A stretch of DNA of 64,000 bases from Vibrio aphrogenes (GTDB lineage: Bacteria; Pseudomonadota; Gammaproteobacteria; Enterobacterales; Vibrionaceae). This document shows positions 52,301 through 59,759 of the stretch, one piece after another. Location of the stretch: positions 620,001-684,000 of the forward strand of contig NZ_AP018689.1 in the NCBI RefSeq assembly GCF_002157735.2, in the 5' to 3' direction. The first letter of the stretch is position 1, and each line of letters begins with the position of its first letter. Under the pieces are notes generated by a model. The model was not told the origin of the DNA and ran no database searches. It saw nothing but the letters and a program-made list of their open reading frames with translations. The translations under genes and the position numbers were made by a program.

Positions 52301-52357
52301 GCAATTAATGATATTGCTAAGAGCTTGTATAAGCGCTTTAGGAATAATAATGTATGA
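49322..52357 (+). CDS. hsdR: HsdR, type I restriction and translocation subunit
   Basis: A 1011-residue restriction subunit. The N-terminal endonuclease domain has LDMAIFLNGLPVVTLELKNKF (D...E-x-K). Two RecA-like motor domains follow, with Walker A QHSAGSGKSNS, the DEAD-box motif IVDEAHSSQSGE, FFAFTATPKYKTL (motif III) and TLSRLNRTAAGK (motif VI). A C-terminal helical domain joins it to the HsdS-HsdM core. It pumps DNA and cuts unmodified sites at a distance. The frame is intact, so with HsdM and HsdS the system looks functional. Confidence 0.96.
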   Translation: MKKTKEIHFEDAIQYHFIENDKYVKGNSADFDPELCLEKSRIINFIKETQLKTWQALEVIHGDETDNVLIADLRKHIGTKGLLSVIRNGFKCFGKKFKVAYFLPNNQLNADTIALYNKNQLSVTRQLYFSNKDTKSLDMAIFLNGLPVVTLELKNKFTGQSTEHSKLQYKNDRDPNEPIFQFKKGALVHFAVDTDLAFMTTRLSGNKTFFLPFNLGVNDGAGNPPAEDGGYRTAYLWREVLQSDSLLDILNRFMHLQVEEKKILKDNVLKKIKKETMIFPRYHQLDVVRKLIDHSKTNGAGKNYLVQHSAGSGKSNSIAWLAHRLSSLHTETDEKVFHSVIVVTDRKVLDQQLQDTIYQFEHKQGVVVKIDEDTRQLVKALSSGTPIVITTVQKFPFVSETLEKLNEELGEGSVELSTKGKRYAVIVDEAHSSQSGETAMDMKYVLNKDGVEAQAKQYIADNEEDEQDEVIRTMLRRGKQDNLSFFAFTATPKYKTLKIFDEPGKTGEAPFHHYTMRQAIEEKFILDVLANYTTYKTYYKITQAAEKDPNVERKKAARALARFLTLHEYNIAQKTEVMIEHFRAHVRHKIGQRAKAMVVTDSRLHAVRYKKAFDDYIEKKGYTDVRSLVAFSGTVEDPEVLGVNYTEVGMNNGIAEKALPEAFETDDYKVLLVAEKYQTGFDQPLLHTMYVDKKLSGIQAVQTLSRLNRTAAGKEDTFVLDFRNEPDEIFEAFKPFYRVTHAEELTDPHHLYRLQTQIDEHQVIHENEVNDFCTVYFAPKRKESVHDHAKMNGIIDLAVDRYLELDEESQADFKGLLVNFRNMYGFLSQVMPYQDTDLEKLYTYLRYLLTKLPRDASGPGYQIDGNVELEYYRLQKISEGSINLEPGDADNLYGPSDVGTGSSTEEEVPLSELVKAINERFGTDFTEADRLFFEQIEEEAFESEDLKEAASANSFNDFSSILSKVFEDILIDRMDGNEEIFQRLMGDADVRGIAINDIAKSLYKRFRNNNV

Positions 52358-52384
52358 GTTTACAATACATTTATAGAATTGATA

Positions 52385-53641
52385 CTAACACTTGATTCTA
52401 GGCACATCATGCCACTTGGTTGTGTATTGTGGGGTAAGAAGTTCACGCTTCATGCCCCATTTTTGATCTATGCCTTGAGCTGCTAGAAATAGAGTATCAT
52501 TACCGTATTTTTGATTAATTTTATCAAAGGTATTCATCAACCGAGTATCGTCTGGTTTTGGGTTTAACCAATCTAATTGCTGGTGGCTAGATGATATTAA
52601 TTCTAAAAGTCCTACGCCAATTTTGTAATAGGAAATTCCTGGCTGATAAAGTTGCTTAGCAATCTGTGTAACGACTTGAGTCATCACCTGAGTATCATTG
52701 GTTGGATAGGCGAAATGATGTAGCTTTTTAAATCTAGAAGGCTTTTCATCATACGGAGAGTTTGCAGCAAAGCACATTAACACTTTACACACACTACCTT
52801 GCTGACGGGCTTTATAAGCAGCTATAGAAGCATGTTTAGCTAATGCTTGCTGTAGTTCATCCAGGCTAGTGATCCTTTGGCCCATACTGCGAGTTGAAAA
52901 GATTTGTTGTTTATCGGCTCTAGCTGTTTCCCACGAAATACAAGACAAACCGTTGAGTTCACGAATGGTTCGCTCTACCTCAATGCTAAATTCCCTTCTT
53001 GCTCGCTCGGGCGAAAATAATGCTAAATCTAAAGCAGTTTTTACTTTTACACTGCGTAATTTAATCGACAGCTTTCTTCCAATTCCCCATACATCTGACG
53101 CATCCAATTGATTTAATATATTTGTTCGTAACACGTCATTATTGATGACGCAGACACCATTAAAACTCTTTATTTTTTTAGCCGCATGGTTAGCTAATTT
53201 TGCCAAGGTAACGGTTGATCCCATTCCTACACAAACCGGTAAGCGGCATTCCTTCCACACTGCTTTACGGATATTGATTCCATACTCTGTAAAGTCAGTG
53301 ATCATCGCGTGACAACGGTTAAAGCGTAGGAATGATTCATCAATAGAGTAGATGTGTTGCTCTGGTGAAAAACGACCAATGACTTGCATCATTTTAGCTG
53401 AGAGATCGGAGTACAATTCGTAGTTCGATGAAAGGGCGATCACTCCTTTTCGCTCGCATAAAGCTTTGATCTTGAAGTAGGGTTGGAGCTTCGGTACACC
53501 AACTTCTTTAGCCTGACGATTTGCAGCGACCACCATACCATCGTTATTAGAAAGCACGATAATTGGCTTACCACGCCATTCAGGACGAAACACTTGCTCA
53601 GCACTGCAATAAAAGGAATTGGCATCAACTAAAGCGTACAT
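52385..53641 (-). CDS. umuC: UmuC, catalytic subunit of error-prone DNA polymerase V
   Basis: A 418-residue Y-family polymerase (422 in E. coli). The active-site residues are in ALVDANSFYCSAEQVF and YSIDESFLRF. The little-finger region and a C-terminal beta-clamp segment (around LLELISSSHQQLDWL) follow. With UmuD' it copies across lesions during the SOS response, raising mutation. It follows umuD by 3 bases in one unit and converges on hsdR. Island-borne umuDC copies are common and may help the element survive DNA damage. Confidence 0.94.
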   Translation of the reverse strand: MYALVDANSFYCSAEQVFRPEWRGKPIIVLSNNDGMVVAANRQAKEVGVPKLQPYFKIKALCERKGVIALSSNYELYSDLSAKMMQVIGRFSPEQHIYSIDESFLRFNRCHAMITDFTEYGINIRKAVWKECRLPVCVGMGSTVTLAKLANHAAKKIKSFNGVCVINNDVLRTNILNQLDASDVWGIGRKLSIKLRSVKVKTALDLALFSPERARREFSIEVERTIRELNGLSCISWETARADKQQIFSTRSMGQRITSLDELQQALAKHASIAAYKARQQGSVCKVLMCFAANSPYDEKPSRFKKLHHFAYPTNDTQVMTQVVTQIAKQLYQPGISYYKIGVGLLELISSSHQQLDWLNPKPDDTRLMNTFDKINQKYGNDTLFLAAQGIDQKWGMKRELLTPQYTTKWHDVPRIKC

Positions 53642-53644
53642 GAG

Positions 53645-54049
53645 CTAATCCACCAGCAAATAGCTAGGGCGGTGACAGCGTATAGATCGGATCACCACGC
53701 CTTCAATGGTAAAGGTATCGTAATCATGAATAGGGATTGGTTGGATGGTTTCGTTAGCTGACAATAATAATCGTCGTGCTGAATCTAATATTTTGCACAC
53801 AAACTCACCATTAAAGTTAGCGACGATTACATCAAGATTACCAGGTGTAACATGCCGATCCACTATAAGGATATCATCACTGAAGATACCGACACCTTGC
53901 ATTGATTCACCACAAGCACGACCAATAAAAGTCGCATTTGGATGCTCGATAAGTAATTCATCTAAGCTTAATGATAGCTGAGAATATTCTTGTGCTGGCG
54001 ACTCAAACCCTGAGATCCCGGCACTTGCTTTGATTGGGATTACTTTCAT
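53645..54049 (-). CDS. umuD: UmuD, self-cleaving polymerase V subunit
   Basis: A 134-residue S24-type peptidase-like protein. The catalytic serine is in CGESMQG and the lysine in FVCKILD. The cleavage region reads GISGFESPAQEY where E. coli has VQCGFPSPAADY, so the scissile bond would be Ser-Gly instead of Cys-Gly or Ala-Gly. The rest is a normal UmuD fold (IEHPNATFIGRA, DDILIVDR). A perfect LexA box lies about 20 bases upstream of the start, so it is SOS-induced. Confidence 0.92.
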   Translation of the reverse strand: MKVIPIKASAGISGFESPAQEYSQLSLSLDELLIEHPNATFIGRACGESMQGVGIFSDDILIVDRHVTPGNLDVIVANFNGEFVCKILDSARRLLLSANETIQPIPIHDYDTFTIEGVVIRSIRCHRPSYLLVD

Positions 54050-54067
54050 AAGACGACAATAATTATA

Positions 54068-54083
54068 CTGTATAAAAATACAG
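54068..54083 (-). promoter_or_regulatory. LexA (SOS) box of umuDC
   Basis: CTGT-N8-ACAG matches the SOS consensus. It lies at the centre of a 40-base inverted repeat (54056-54095) with perfect 18-bp arms and an AAAA core, longer than LexA needs. Confidence 0.88.
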
Positions 54084-54120
54084 TATAATTATTGTTGTTT
54101 GAGAAGGGAAGTAACAATAA

Positions 54121-55374
54121 TCAAATAACGGCTTTTAGATTTTTTAAGCCTGAAATGGATAAGTTCCCTTGTGATGATTGTTCTATATGCCCACTCCACC
54201 AGATCATCATTGGTCTACGTCGCTCAAGATAATCCGTTCTATTATAAGCGGCACGAACCTGACTATCGTCAACGTGTGCTAATGCCGCTTCAATCAGATC
54301 AGATTCAAACCCTTGCTCATTGAGTGTGGTACTCGCTATCGAGCGTAAGCCATGACTTACTAGACGACCAGCAAATCCCATTCTTTTTAAGGCCATATTA
54401 GCGGTCTGACTATTACATGGTTTTTTAGGATCACGGTCAGATGGAAAAACAAATTCTCTGTGTCCACTTATAGGCTTCATGATTTCTAATAGCGCCAGCA
54501 TTTGCTCTGTGAGTGGGATGCGGTGCTCTCTTCTTTTTTTCATTCGCTCTGGTGGAATAGTCCATATCATCTCATCAATGTTAATTTCATCCCAGCGAGC
54601 ACCGGAAGCTTCAGCAGGGCGAGTCATGGTATTGAGCTGCCACTCAATGAGACAGCGAGTAGTACGTTTGATACTGGCATTAGCAATAGCACTCATAAGC
54701 TCAGGTAGCTCATGTGGTGCTAGGGCGGCCATATTCTCTTTTTTAGGTTTTTTGAAAGCAGCCTTTATACCAGTTAAAGGATTGGCTTGTATTAGGCCAC
54801 AGTTGGTCGCGTAATTCATTATCTCATTGAGGCGCTGCGTTAAACGCTTGACGGTCTCAAGGCTTCCTTTCGCTTCGATAGGACGTAATAAATCAATAAT
54901 TAGTGGGGCGGTTATTTCTTTGATTGGTGTATCTGCTAGCTTAGGAAATACATGAAGCATTAGAGAGCGCCAGATATCGTCTGCATAGTCTGGAGTGATT
55001 GAATCTTTTTTGATTTCAAACCATTCTTGAGAGACATTTTTAAAAGTGTGCTCATGAACTTCTTTATATTCTTTCTGTTTTCTTTTTTTATCATCTTGTG
55101 GATCGATTCCTTGGGCGATCAGCTCTTTTAAATGAATTATACTTTTACGTGCTTGAGCAAGAGAAATGTCAGGATATCGACCTAAGCTGTAATTGGCACG
55201 CTTTCCGTTAGTTGGTCGATAATAGTTGAGTTGCCACTGTTTTGAGCCACTAGGGGATATCCTAAGTTTTAAGCCTTGGCCATCAACAAGGTTATATTCT
55301 TTTTCTTTCGGCTTGGCATTTTTGATTTCTGTAGCGGTAAGTGGTCTTGTTTGTCTAGGCATCGTAGTAACCAT
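54121..55374 (-). CDS. intB: P4-type tyrosine integrase of element B
   Basis: A 417-residue P4-family integrase. The N-terminal DUF4102-like arm domain is seen in PLTATEIKNAKPKEKEYNLVDGQGLKLRI and YSLGRYPDISLAQAR. The catalytic residues are in TRPAEASGARW, SHGLRSIASTTLN, ALAHVDDSQVRAAYNRTDY with the nucleophile tyrosine. It lies next to the ssrA 3' end, the usual place of an integrase that uses this att site. A perfect 11-bp inverted repeat (AATGTAGGAAC, 55376-55386 and 55397-55407) stands directly before its start and could be its operator or an arm site. Confidence 0.94.
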   Translation of the reverse strand: MVTTMPRQTRPLTATEIKNAKPKEKEYNLVDGQGLKLRISPSGSKQWQLNYYRPTNGKRANYSLGRYPDISLAQARKSIIHLKELIAQGIDPQDDKKRKQKEYKEVHEHTFKNVSQEWFEIKKDSITPDYADDIWRSLMLHVFPKLADTPIKEITAPLIIDLLRPIEAKGSLETVKRLTQRLNEIMNYATNCGLIQANPLTGIKAAFKKPKKENMAALAPHELPELMSAIANASIKRTTRCLIEWQLNTMTRPAEASGARWDEINIDEMIWTIPPERMKKRREHRIPLTEQMLALLEIMKPISGHREFVFPSDRDPKKPCNSQTANMALKRMGFAGRLVSHGLRSIASTTLNEQGFESDLIEAALAHVDDSQVRAAYNRTDYLERRRPMMIWWSGHIEQSSQGNLSISGLKNLKAVI

Positions 55375-55484
55375 TAATGTAGGAACTTTTATCTAGGTTC
55401 CTACATTGGTTACTAAAAGTCAAAGATGTTAAAAGACGTCTTTGAACCTTAATGTATGCTAAGTTATTGATTTTAGGTTTCTTG

Positions 55485-55540
55485 GGCACAAAAAAAGACG
55501 CCCTAGGACGTCTTTAAATGTAGAATTGGTGGAGCTGGCG
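55485..55540. repeat. Island boundary att copy 3 at the ssrA 3' end
   Basis: 56 bases equal to copy 1 at 30150-30205 except at two positions. It contains the last 14 bases of ssrA and its terminator (AAAGACGCCCTAGGACGTCTTT in 55493-55516, one mismatch). Here it is joined to an intact tmRNA, so integration kept the gene whole. Confidence 0.92.
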
Positions 55541-55893
55541 GGATTTGAACCCGCGTCCGAAAACCATCCATCATTGGTACTACATGCTTAGTCGATCTTT
55601 AATTTCACCACCGACCTGCGAACCGACACGCTAGTTGATGGCTATCCTGAATTGTTTTTAATGCTTTGTCTCTCAGGCGGGAGACGCCACACGAGTTTGT
55701 TTGGGTTTGACTCTCTGTTATTCCCCGTCTTACAAACGGAAGCTAGGGCAGAAAGGCTCTCAGCAGGGTATTAAGCTGCTAGTGCGTAGTTTTCGTCGTT
55801 TGCGACTATTTTTTTGCGGCTTTTTACGTGGCAAACCGCCCCACGGCATGCACCTCAGACTTACAAATTCCCGTCGAATCCTGAATCAGCCCC
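55527..55893 (-). ncRNA. ssrA: tmRNA (10Sa RNA) with tag ANDENYALAA
   Basis: A 367-base tmRNA. The 5' end GGGGCTGATTCAGG and the 3' end TCAAATCCCGCCAGCTCCACCA form the tRNA-like part with an encoded CCA. The tag frame lies at 55803-55771 (minus strand) and reads ANDENYALAA then TAA. tmRNA rescues stalled ribosomes with SmpB, encoded 154 bases upstream at 56047. The 3' end is the island target: copy 3 of the att repeat includes its last 14 bases. The open frame over this region on the plus strand (55701-55970) is a shadow. Confidence 0.96.
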
Positions 55894-56046
55894 AAGGTCG
55901 TTTGAGTGATTTTGCACTACTCAACAAAATATCAAACTGTTACTTTGTGTATTATTTATTAATACAGTGAGCGCATAGTAACATAATCTTTTTTAGAGTC
56001 TAGTGACTTGCGCTCAAGTGGTTATTATTAACTCACCTATTTGATT

Positions 56047-56532
56047 TTAACGTAAGCTGCTCTTCATGATGCGAGCTTTATCACGTTGCCAATCTTGGTT
56101 CTTTTTGTCGTCTCGTTTGTCGTGAAGTTTTTTACCTTTCGCGACCCCAATTTTCATTTTGACCCAAGATTTAGACCAGTAAAGTGATAGGGCAATTAAT
56201 GTCATGCCTTCACGATTGACTCGGCCAAATAAATTATCGAGTTCACGTCGGTTCAATAACAGCTTACGAACGCGTGTTGGGTTAGCCACGATATGGGTAG
56301 AAGCTTGTTGAAGTGGGATAATAGACGCACCACTAAGGAAGGCTTCACCATCGCGAAGAAAGACATAGCTTTCTGCGATATTGGCTTTACCTTGACGTAA
56401 AGATTTTACTTCCCAACCTTGTAGCTCTAGACCAACTTCAATTTCATCGTCGACGAAATATTCGTGTCGAGCTTGCTTGTTAAGAGCGATAGTATTACTA
56501 CCGGCTTTTGATTTTGATTTTTTCTTTGCCAT
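56047..56532 (-). CDS. smpB: SmpB, tmRNA-binding protein
   Basis: A 161-residue SmpB (160 in E. coli). The oligonucleotide-binding fold is recognised by [38 protein letters not shown], and the basic C-terminal tail ends with [19 protein letters not shown]. It carries tmRNA to stalled ribosomes. It lies next to ssrA on the same strand and is divergent from ratA, the common arrangement in gamma-proteobacteria. Confidence 0.96.
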   Translation of the reverse strand: MAKKKSKSKAGSNTIALNKQARHEYFVDDEIEVGLELQGWEVKSLRQGKANIAESYVFLRDGEAFLSGASIIPLQQASTHIVANPTRVRKLLLNRRELDNLFGRVNREGMTLIALSLYWSKSWVKMKIGVAKGKKLHDKRDDKKNQDWQRDKARIMKSSLR

Positions 56533-56807
56533 AATGGCCTCATTATATACCTAAGTAATCTTAAGATGCGAGTTTCCGCCAAGAATAAAACAAGTTTTCG
56601 CTAAGGCATATTGAAAATGTCATCGTAGAGTTATCTCTTTATTCTGGTGCGCGAATATAACGTTTTTTGTTAACAGTTTGAATGTTTCATTTCTGATTTT
56701 GCTTGGGGTTGGAATAACGTTATTTTGATGATTCCTGTTAACTCATTCTTGATAATATTTTGTTTATCTTAGAGAATTTGTTTTATGGCTCAAATTTAGG
56801 AAAAAAT

Positions 56808-57242
56808 ATGCCCCAAGTTAACCGTTCTGCTTTGGTCTCTTTTAGTGCAAAGCAAATGTATGATCTGGTCAATGATGTTGAAAAGTATCCCGAGTTTTTA
56901 CCTGGCTGTTCTGGTGCAAAGTTGCTTGAGTCGACGGAAACATCGTTAACTGCCTCTGTGGATGTATCAAAGGCTGGTATTAGAAAGACGTTTACGACAT
57001 CGAACACCATGGAACCTGGGCATAGAATTAATTTGACATTGGTGGATGGTCCCTTCAAGTCATTAGCAGGTTTTTGGTTATTTACCCCATTAGATGAGTT
57101 TGCGTGTAAAGTGGAGTTGAGTTTATCGTTTGAATTTACCAATAAGCTTGTTGAAATGGCATTTGGAAAAATCTTTAATGAGTTGACGAATAATATGGTG
57201 AACTCTTTTACACTGCGCGCCAAGCAAGTTTATAAAAATTAA
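56808..57242 (+). CDS. ratA: RatA, START-domain toxin-like protein
   Basis: A 144-residue START/COQ10-like protein (PQVNRSALVSFSAKQMYDLVNDVEKYPEFLPGCSGAKLL). The ATG at 56808 follows AGGAAAAAAT; the frame upstream to 56760 is not used by homologues. In E. coli RatA blocks 70S ribosome formation; in mitochondria relatives bind quinone. It is paired with ratB and divergent from smpB. Confidence 0.92.
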   Translation: MPQVNRSALVSFSAKQMYDLVNDVEKYPEFLPGCSGAKLLESTETSLTASVDVSKAGIRKTFTTSNTMEPGHRINLTLVDGPFKSLAGFWLFTPLDEFACKVELSLSFEFTNKLVEMAFGKIFNELTNNMVNSFTLRAKQVYKN

Positions 57243-57295
57243 TTGGCGACCTAGAAAGCTATAATTGCTGATATAGAAATCTGAGTGGATAAGTA

Positions 57296-57595
57296 ATGAT
57301 GGATGAAAATGCCTTGATTCATGTTGAAGTCGTGTATGCGCTACCACATGAACAAAAAGTCTTTGAGTTAGCCGTAGCGTCTGATTTGACAGTACAAGAA
57401 ATTATTGAGCAATCAGGAGTATTAGAAAGTTATCCTGAGATTGATTTACGCCAAAATAAAGTGGGTGTCTATAGCCGTAATGTCAAGTTAGATGCGACGG
57501 TTCGAGATAAAGACCGAATTGAGATTTATCGACCTTTGTTGGCTGATCCGAAAGAGATTCGCCGTAAACGAGCGCAACAAGCCAAAAATAGTTAA
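57296..57595 (+). CDS. ratB: RatB/RnfH-family protein
   Basis: A 99-residue ubiquitin-like protein of the UPF0125 (RnfH/RatB) family, with EVVYALPHEQKVFELAV and IDLRQNKVGVYSRNVKLD. It is annotated as the antitoxin partner of RatA, although that role is doubtful. It lies 53 bases after ratA. A dispersed repeat (57597) and an IS3-family element (57701) follow and separate it from bamE. Confidence 0.9.
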   Translation: MMDENALIHVEVVYALPHEQKVFELAVASDLTVQEIIEQSGVLESYPEIDLRQNKVGVYSRNVKLDATVRDKDRIEIYRPLLADPKEIRRKRAQQAKNS

Positions 57596-57596
57596 T

Positions 57597-57674
57597 CTTG
57601 TTCTCAAGCCTTTTTCTAGGCAATTTCTGGCTATCTAATTGTCCGCAACTGAGGTTAATTAGTGTGATTGGTAT
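57597..57674 (+). repeat. Dispersed intergenic repeat, copy 2
   Basis: Shares three ordered blocks with 6936-6994, with about 19 extra bases between the second and third. It starts just after the ratB stop, next to the IS3-family element. Confidence 0.7.
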
Positions 57675-57726
57675 AAAAATGGCTCTTATTGTGAGTGAAG
57701 TGACCCCTTAAAGTTGGACATTTCTG

Positions 57727-58572
57727 TTATGCGGCTTCTAAGGCCTGATTTCGGTATTCTACCGGAGTTAGGCCTTTTAATTTCACCTTAATCCGATCGT
57801 TATTGTAATAATCAATATATTCATCAATGCATGCCATAAGTTGCTCAGCACTGTCAAAGTGGTAACCATGGTACATTTCTGTTTTTAAAAGTGCGAAGAA
57901 GTTTTCAGCCACAGCATTATCAAGACAGTTTCCTTTTCTCGACATACTCTGATTTATTCTTTTCTCTTTTAGCTTGTTACGATAATCACGGTGTTGGTAT
58001 TGCCACCCTTGATCACTATGTAAAGTTAACGAGGACGCTTGACTTAACTTACTCGTCGCTTTCTCTAGCATCTCGGTCACGAGATGTAATTTAGGTGAGG
58101 TCGCTACAGTATGACTAACGACTTCTTGATTAAATAAATCGATGATAGGAGATAAATAGACTTTTTCACCTGCCACTTTAAATTCCGTCACATCGGTCAC
58201 CCATTTTTCATTTGGTTTCGTCGATTTAAAGTCTCGCTTCAGAATATTCGGGGCAATACGCCCAATCGCACCTTTATAAGAACGATATTTCTTCGGTCTT
58301 ACGGTCGATTTTAGCCCTAGTTTTGCCATTAAGCGCTGAACCGTTTTATGATTTAAGTAGATGCCTTCTCTACGTAAAGCATAATGAATGCGTCGATAAC
58401 CATATCGACCTTTATGCTTATGAAATATTCTTTCAATACTCGCTATCTCATTCGCGTAAGGCTCGGGAGTGCTCAACACTTGGCATTGGTAGTAATACAC
58501 ACTCTTGGGCAATCCAATGGATTGCAATAAATGCTGGATTTTGTGTTGGTGTTTTAGAGCTTGAACAGTCAA
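57727..58572 (-). CDS. IS3-family transposase OrfB
   Basis: A 281-residue DDE integrase. It begins with an HTH_21-like region (GRYGYRRIHYALRREGI). The core follows: D in WVTDVTEF, D in LHSDQGWQY and E in NCLDNAVAENFFALLKTE. Its TTG start overlaps the end of orfA by 4 bases and has no ribosome site, so it is expected to be made by a -1 frameshift on the AAGAAAAAG run near the orfA end, giving a fused OrfAB. Both frames are intact, so the element may be active. Confidence 0.92.
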   Translation of the reverse strand: MTVQALKHQHKIQHLLQSIGLPKSVYYYQCQVLSTPEPYANEIASIERIFHKHKGRYGYRRIHYALRREGIYLNHKTVQRLMAKLGLKSTVRPKKYRSYKGAIGRIAPNILKRDFKSTKPNEKWVTDVTEFKVAGEKVYLSPIIDLFNQEVVSHTVATSPKLHLVTEMLEKATSKLSQASSLTLHSDQGWQYQHRDYRNKLKEKRINQSMSRKGNCLDNAVAENFFALLKTEMYHGYHFDSAEQLMACIDEYIDYYNNDRIKVKLKGLTPVEYRNQALEAA

Positions 58573-59078
58573 CGCTTTTTCTTTGCTGCTTGACGTTTTA
58601 ACTTGTCCAGCTCCTCTAACTTTTTTAGAACAGCATTCTCCGCTCTCAAATAAGCCAGTTCCTCTCTGAGTTCATCAAGTGACATGTCTTCATCAGGTTT
58701 AGTCGGACGCTTATTTGATTGAGTTTTCATAGATGGTCTGCCTTTAGGTCGGGAATGTAAGCCTTGGAATCCCGACTGATTATAAAGCTTTAACCAAACA
58801 GAAATAGTCCCGTTAGAAGAAAAATTGAATTCAGCACTCGCTTGGCTTATAGACCAGTTATTTTCCCACATTGATTTTAATACCGAGAATTTAAAATCTG
58901 CGGAGTTTTCATAATCAAGAGGTAAAAATGAAGATGAACCATGGATCCTGTAAACAGAAGTCCAATAACGAATTTGGTTCGCAGGAATAGATAACTCTTT
59001 TGCAAGAGATGTCGATGATTCGCCATCAAGGCAACGCTGAGCAATGCACAGCTTTAATTCTCTGATGTACTTAGACAT
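58569..59078 (-). CDS. IS3-family transposase OrfA
   Basis: A DNA-binding protein of about 169 residues. It has two helix-turn-helix units (SKYIRELKLCIAQRCLDGESSTSLAKELSI and WSISQASAEFNFSSNGTISVWLKLYN) and a C-terminal leucine-zipper region (LDELREELAYLRAENAVLKKLEELDKLKR). I use the ATG at 59078, preceded by GGGGG; a TTG at 59105 inside the end repeat is less likely. It binds the IS ends; the zipper joins OrfA or OrfAB monomers. Confidence 0.9.
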   Translation of the reverse strand: MSKYIRELKLCIAQRCLDGESSTSLAKELSIPANQIRYWTSVYRIHGSSSFLPLDYENSADFKFSVLKSMWENNWSISQASAEFNFSSNGTISVWLKLYNQSGFQGLHSRPKGRPSMKTQSNKRPTKPDEDMSLDELREELAYLRAENAVLKKLEELDKLKRQAAKKKR

Positions 59079-59179
59079 AAAATAACCCCCAATGTTGGTG
59101 TCCAACTATTGGGGGTCAGTTCAGATGTCAGGCCATTTTTTATGAATGATTGAGCAGAGGGCTTAGTTTAATGGGGTAC

Positions 59180-59542
59180 TCAGTTCAATGGAGTATAGAA
59201 ATCCGAGCTGAGTTCAAAGTCCCCTGACGCATTCGCCAGCTTTTGAGTTTGAGGATCAAACTTCACAATAAAGTTTTTTTGGACTGAATCATCATGTCCA
59301 TGAGTAAAGTGGTAAATGTAATACCAAGTGTCAGGGTAACCATTTTCAACCAACATTGGTGAACCGAGAACATAACGAACTTGTTCTTTGGTCATGCCAA
59401 TACGGAGTTTGTTGACATCCGGTTGCTCTAGATAGTTACCTTGAGCAATGTCGATGCGATAAACGAAGCGTTCAAGTACGCTACAACCCGATAATATCGT
59501 TAATACGAAAGGGATAATTAATATCCACTTTTTTAAATGCAT
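59180..59542 (-). CDS. bamE: BamE (SmpA), outer-membrane assembly lipoprotein
   Basis: A 120-residue lipoprotein (113 in E. coli) with the lipobox LSGC and the BamE motifs [22 protein letters not shown] and [12 protein letters not shown]. It supports the BAM complex, which inserts outer-membrane proteins. It lies upstream of the IS3-family element. recN is about 220 bases upstream on the same strand; the heptamer repeat lies between them. Confidence 0.95.
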   Translation of the reverse strand: MHLKKWILIIPFVLTILSGCSVLERFVYRIDIAQGNYLEQPDVNKLRIGMTKEQVRYVLGSPMLVENGYPDTWYYIYHFTHGHDDSVQKNFIVKFDPQTQKLANASGDFELSSDFYTPLN

Positions 59543-59690
59543 AGTGGTTTTCTTAGAGTTAAAGGCTAAAAACTGCCTTGATAATAAACAAGCCCAGCTC
59601 AGAAGTAAAAGCCCTCAGGGTTAAACATGCAAATAAGACCTAAATTTTAGAGTTTAGTTGCAAAGTTTATATCAATAGACGTTATTCTTC

Positions 59691-59759
59691 CTAGACCCTA
59701 GACCCTAGACCCTAGACCCTAGACCCTAGACCCTAGACCCTAGACCCTAGACCCTAGAC
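59691..59759. repeat. Telomere-like heptamer repeat (CTAGACC)n, about 9.9 copies
   Basis: 69 bases of perfect CTAGACC units directly abut the recN stop codon (59760-59762). Read on the minus strand the unit is GGTCTAG. It is not coding. Such pure short tandem arrays change length easily by slippage. Confidence 0.95.

Larger units (their letters stand above)
57701..59118 (-). mobile_element. IS3-family (IS150 group) insertion sequence
   Basis: 1418 bases bounded by imperfect 20-bp inverted repeats: TGACCCCTTAAAGTTGGACA (57701-57720) and the complement of 59099-59118, TGACCCCCAATAGTTGGACA, equal at 17 of 20 positions. It contains orfA and orfB on the minus strand. It splits the usual ratB-bamE neighbourhood. 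The flanks (GAAG left, GTTC right) show no direct target duplication. Confidence 0.88.

Noticed and set aside
55701..55970. 89-residue open frame on the plus strand
   Set aside because: It lies antisense to the conserved tmRNA and has no support as a protein.
59691..59759. CRISPR array or true telomere
   Set aside because: The array has no spacers, the unit is only 7 bases, and core genes continue on both sides of it.
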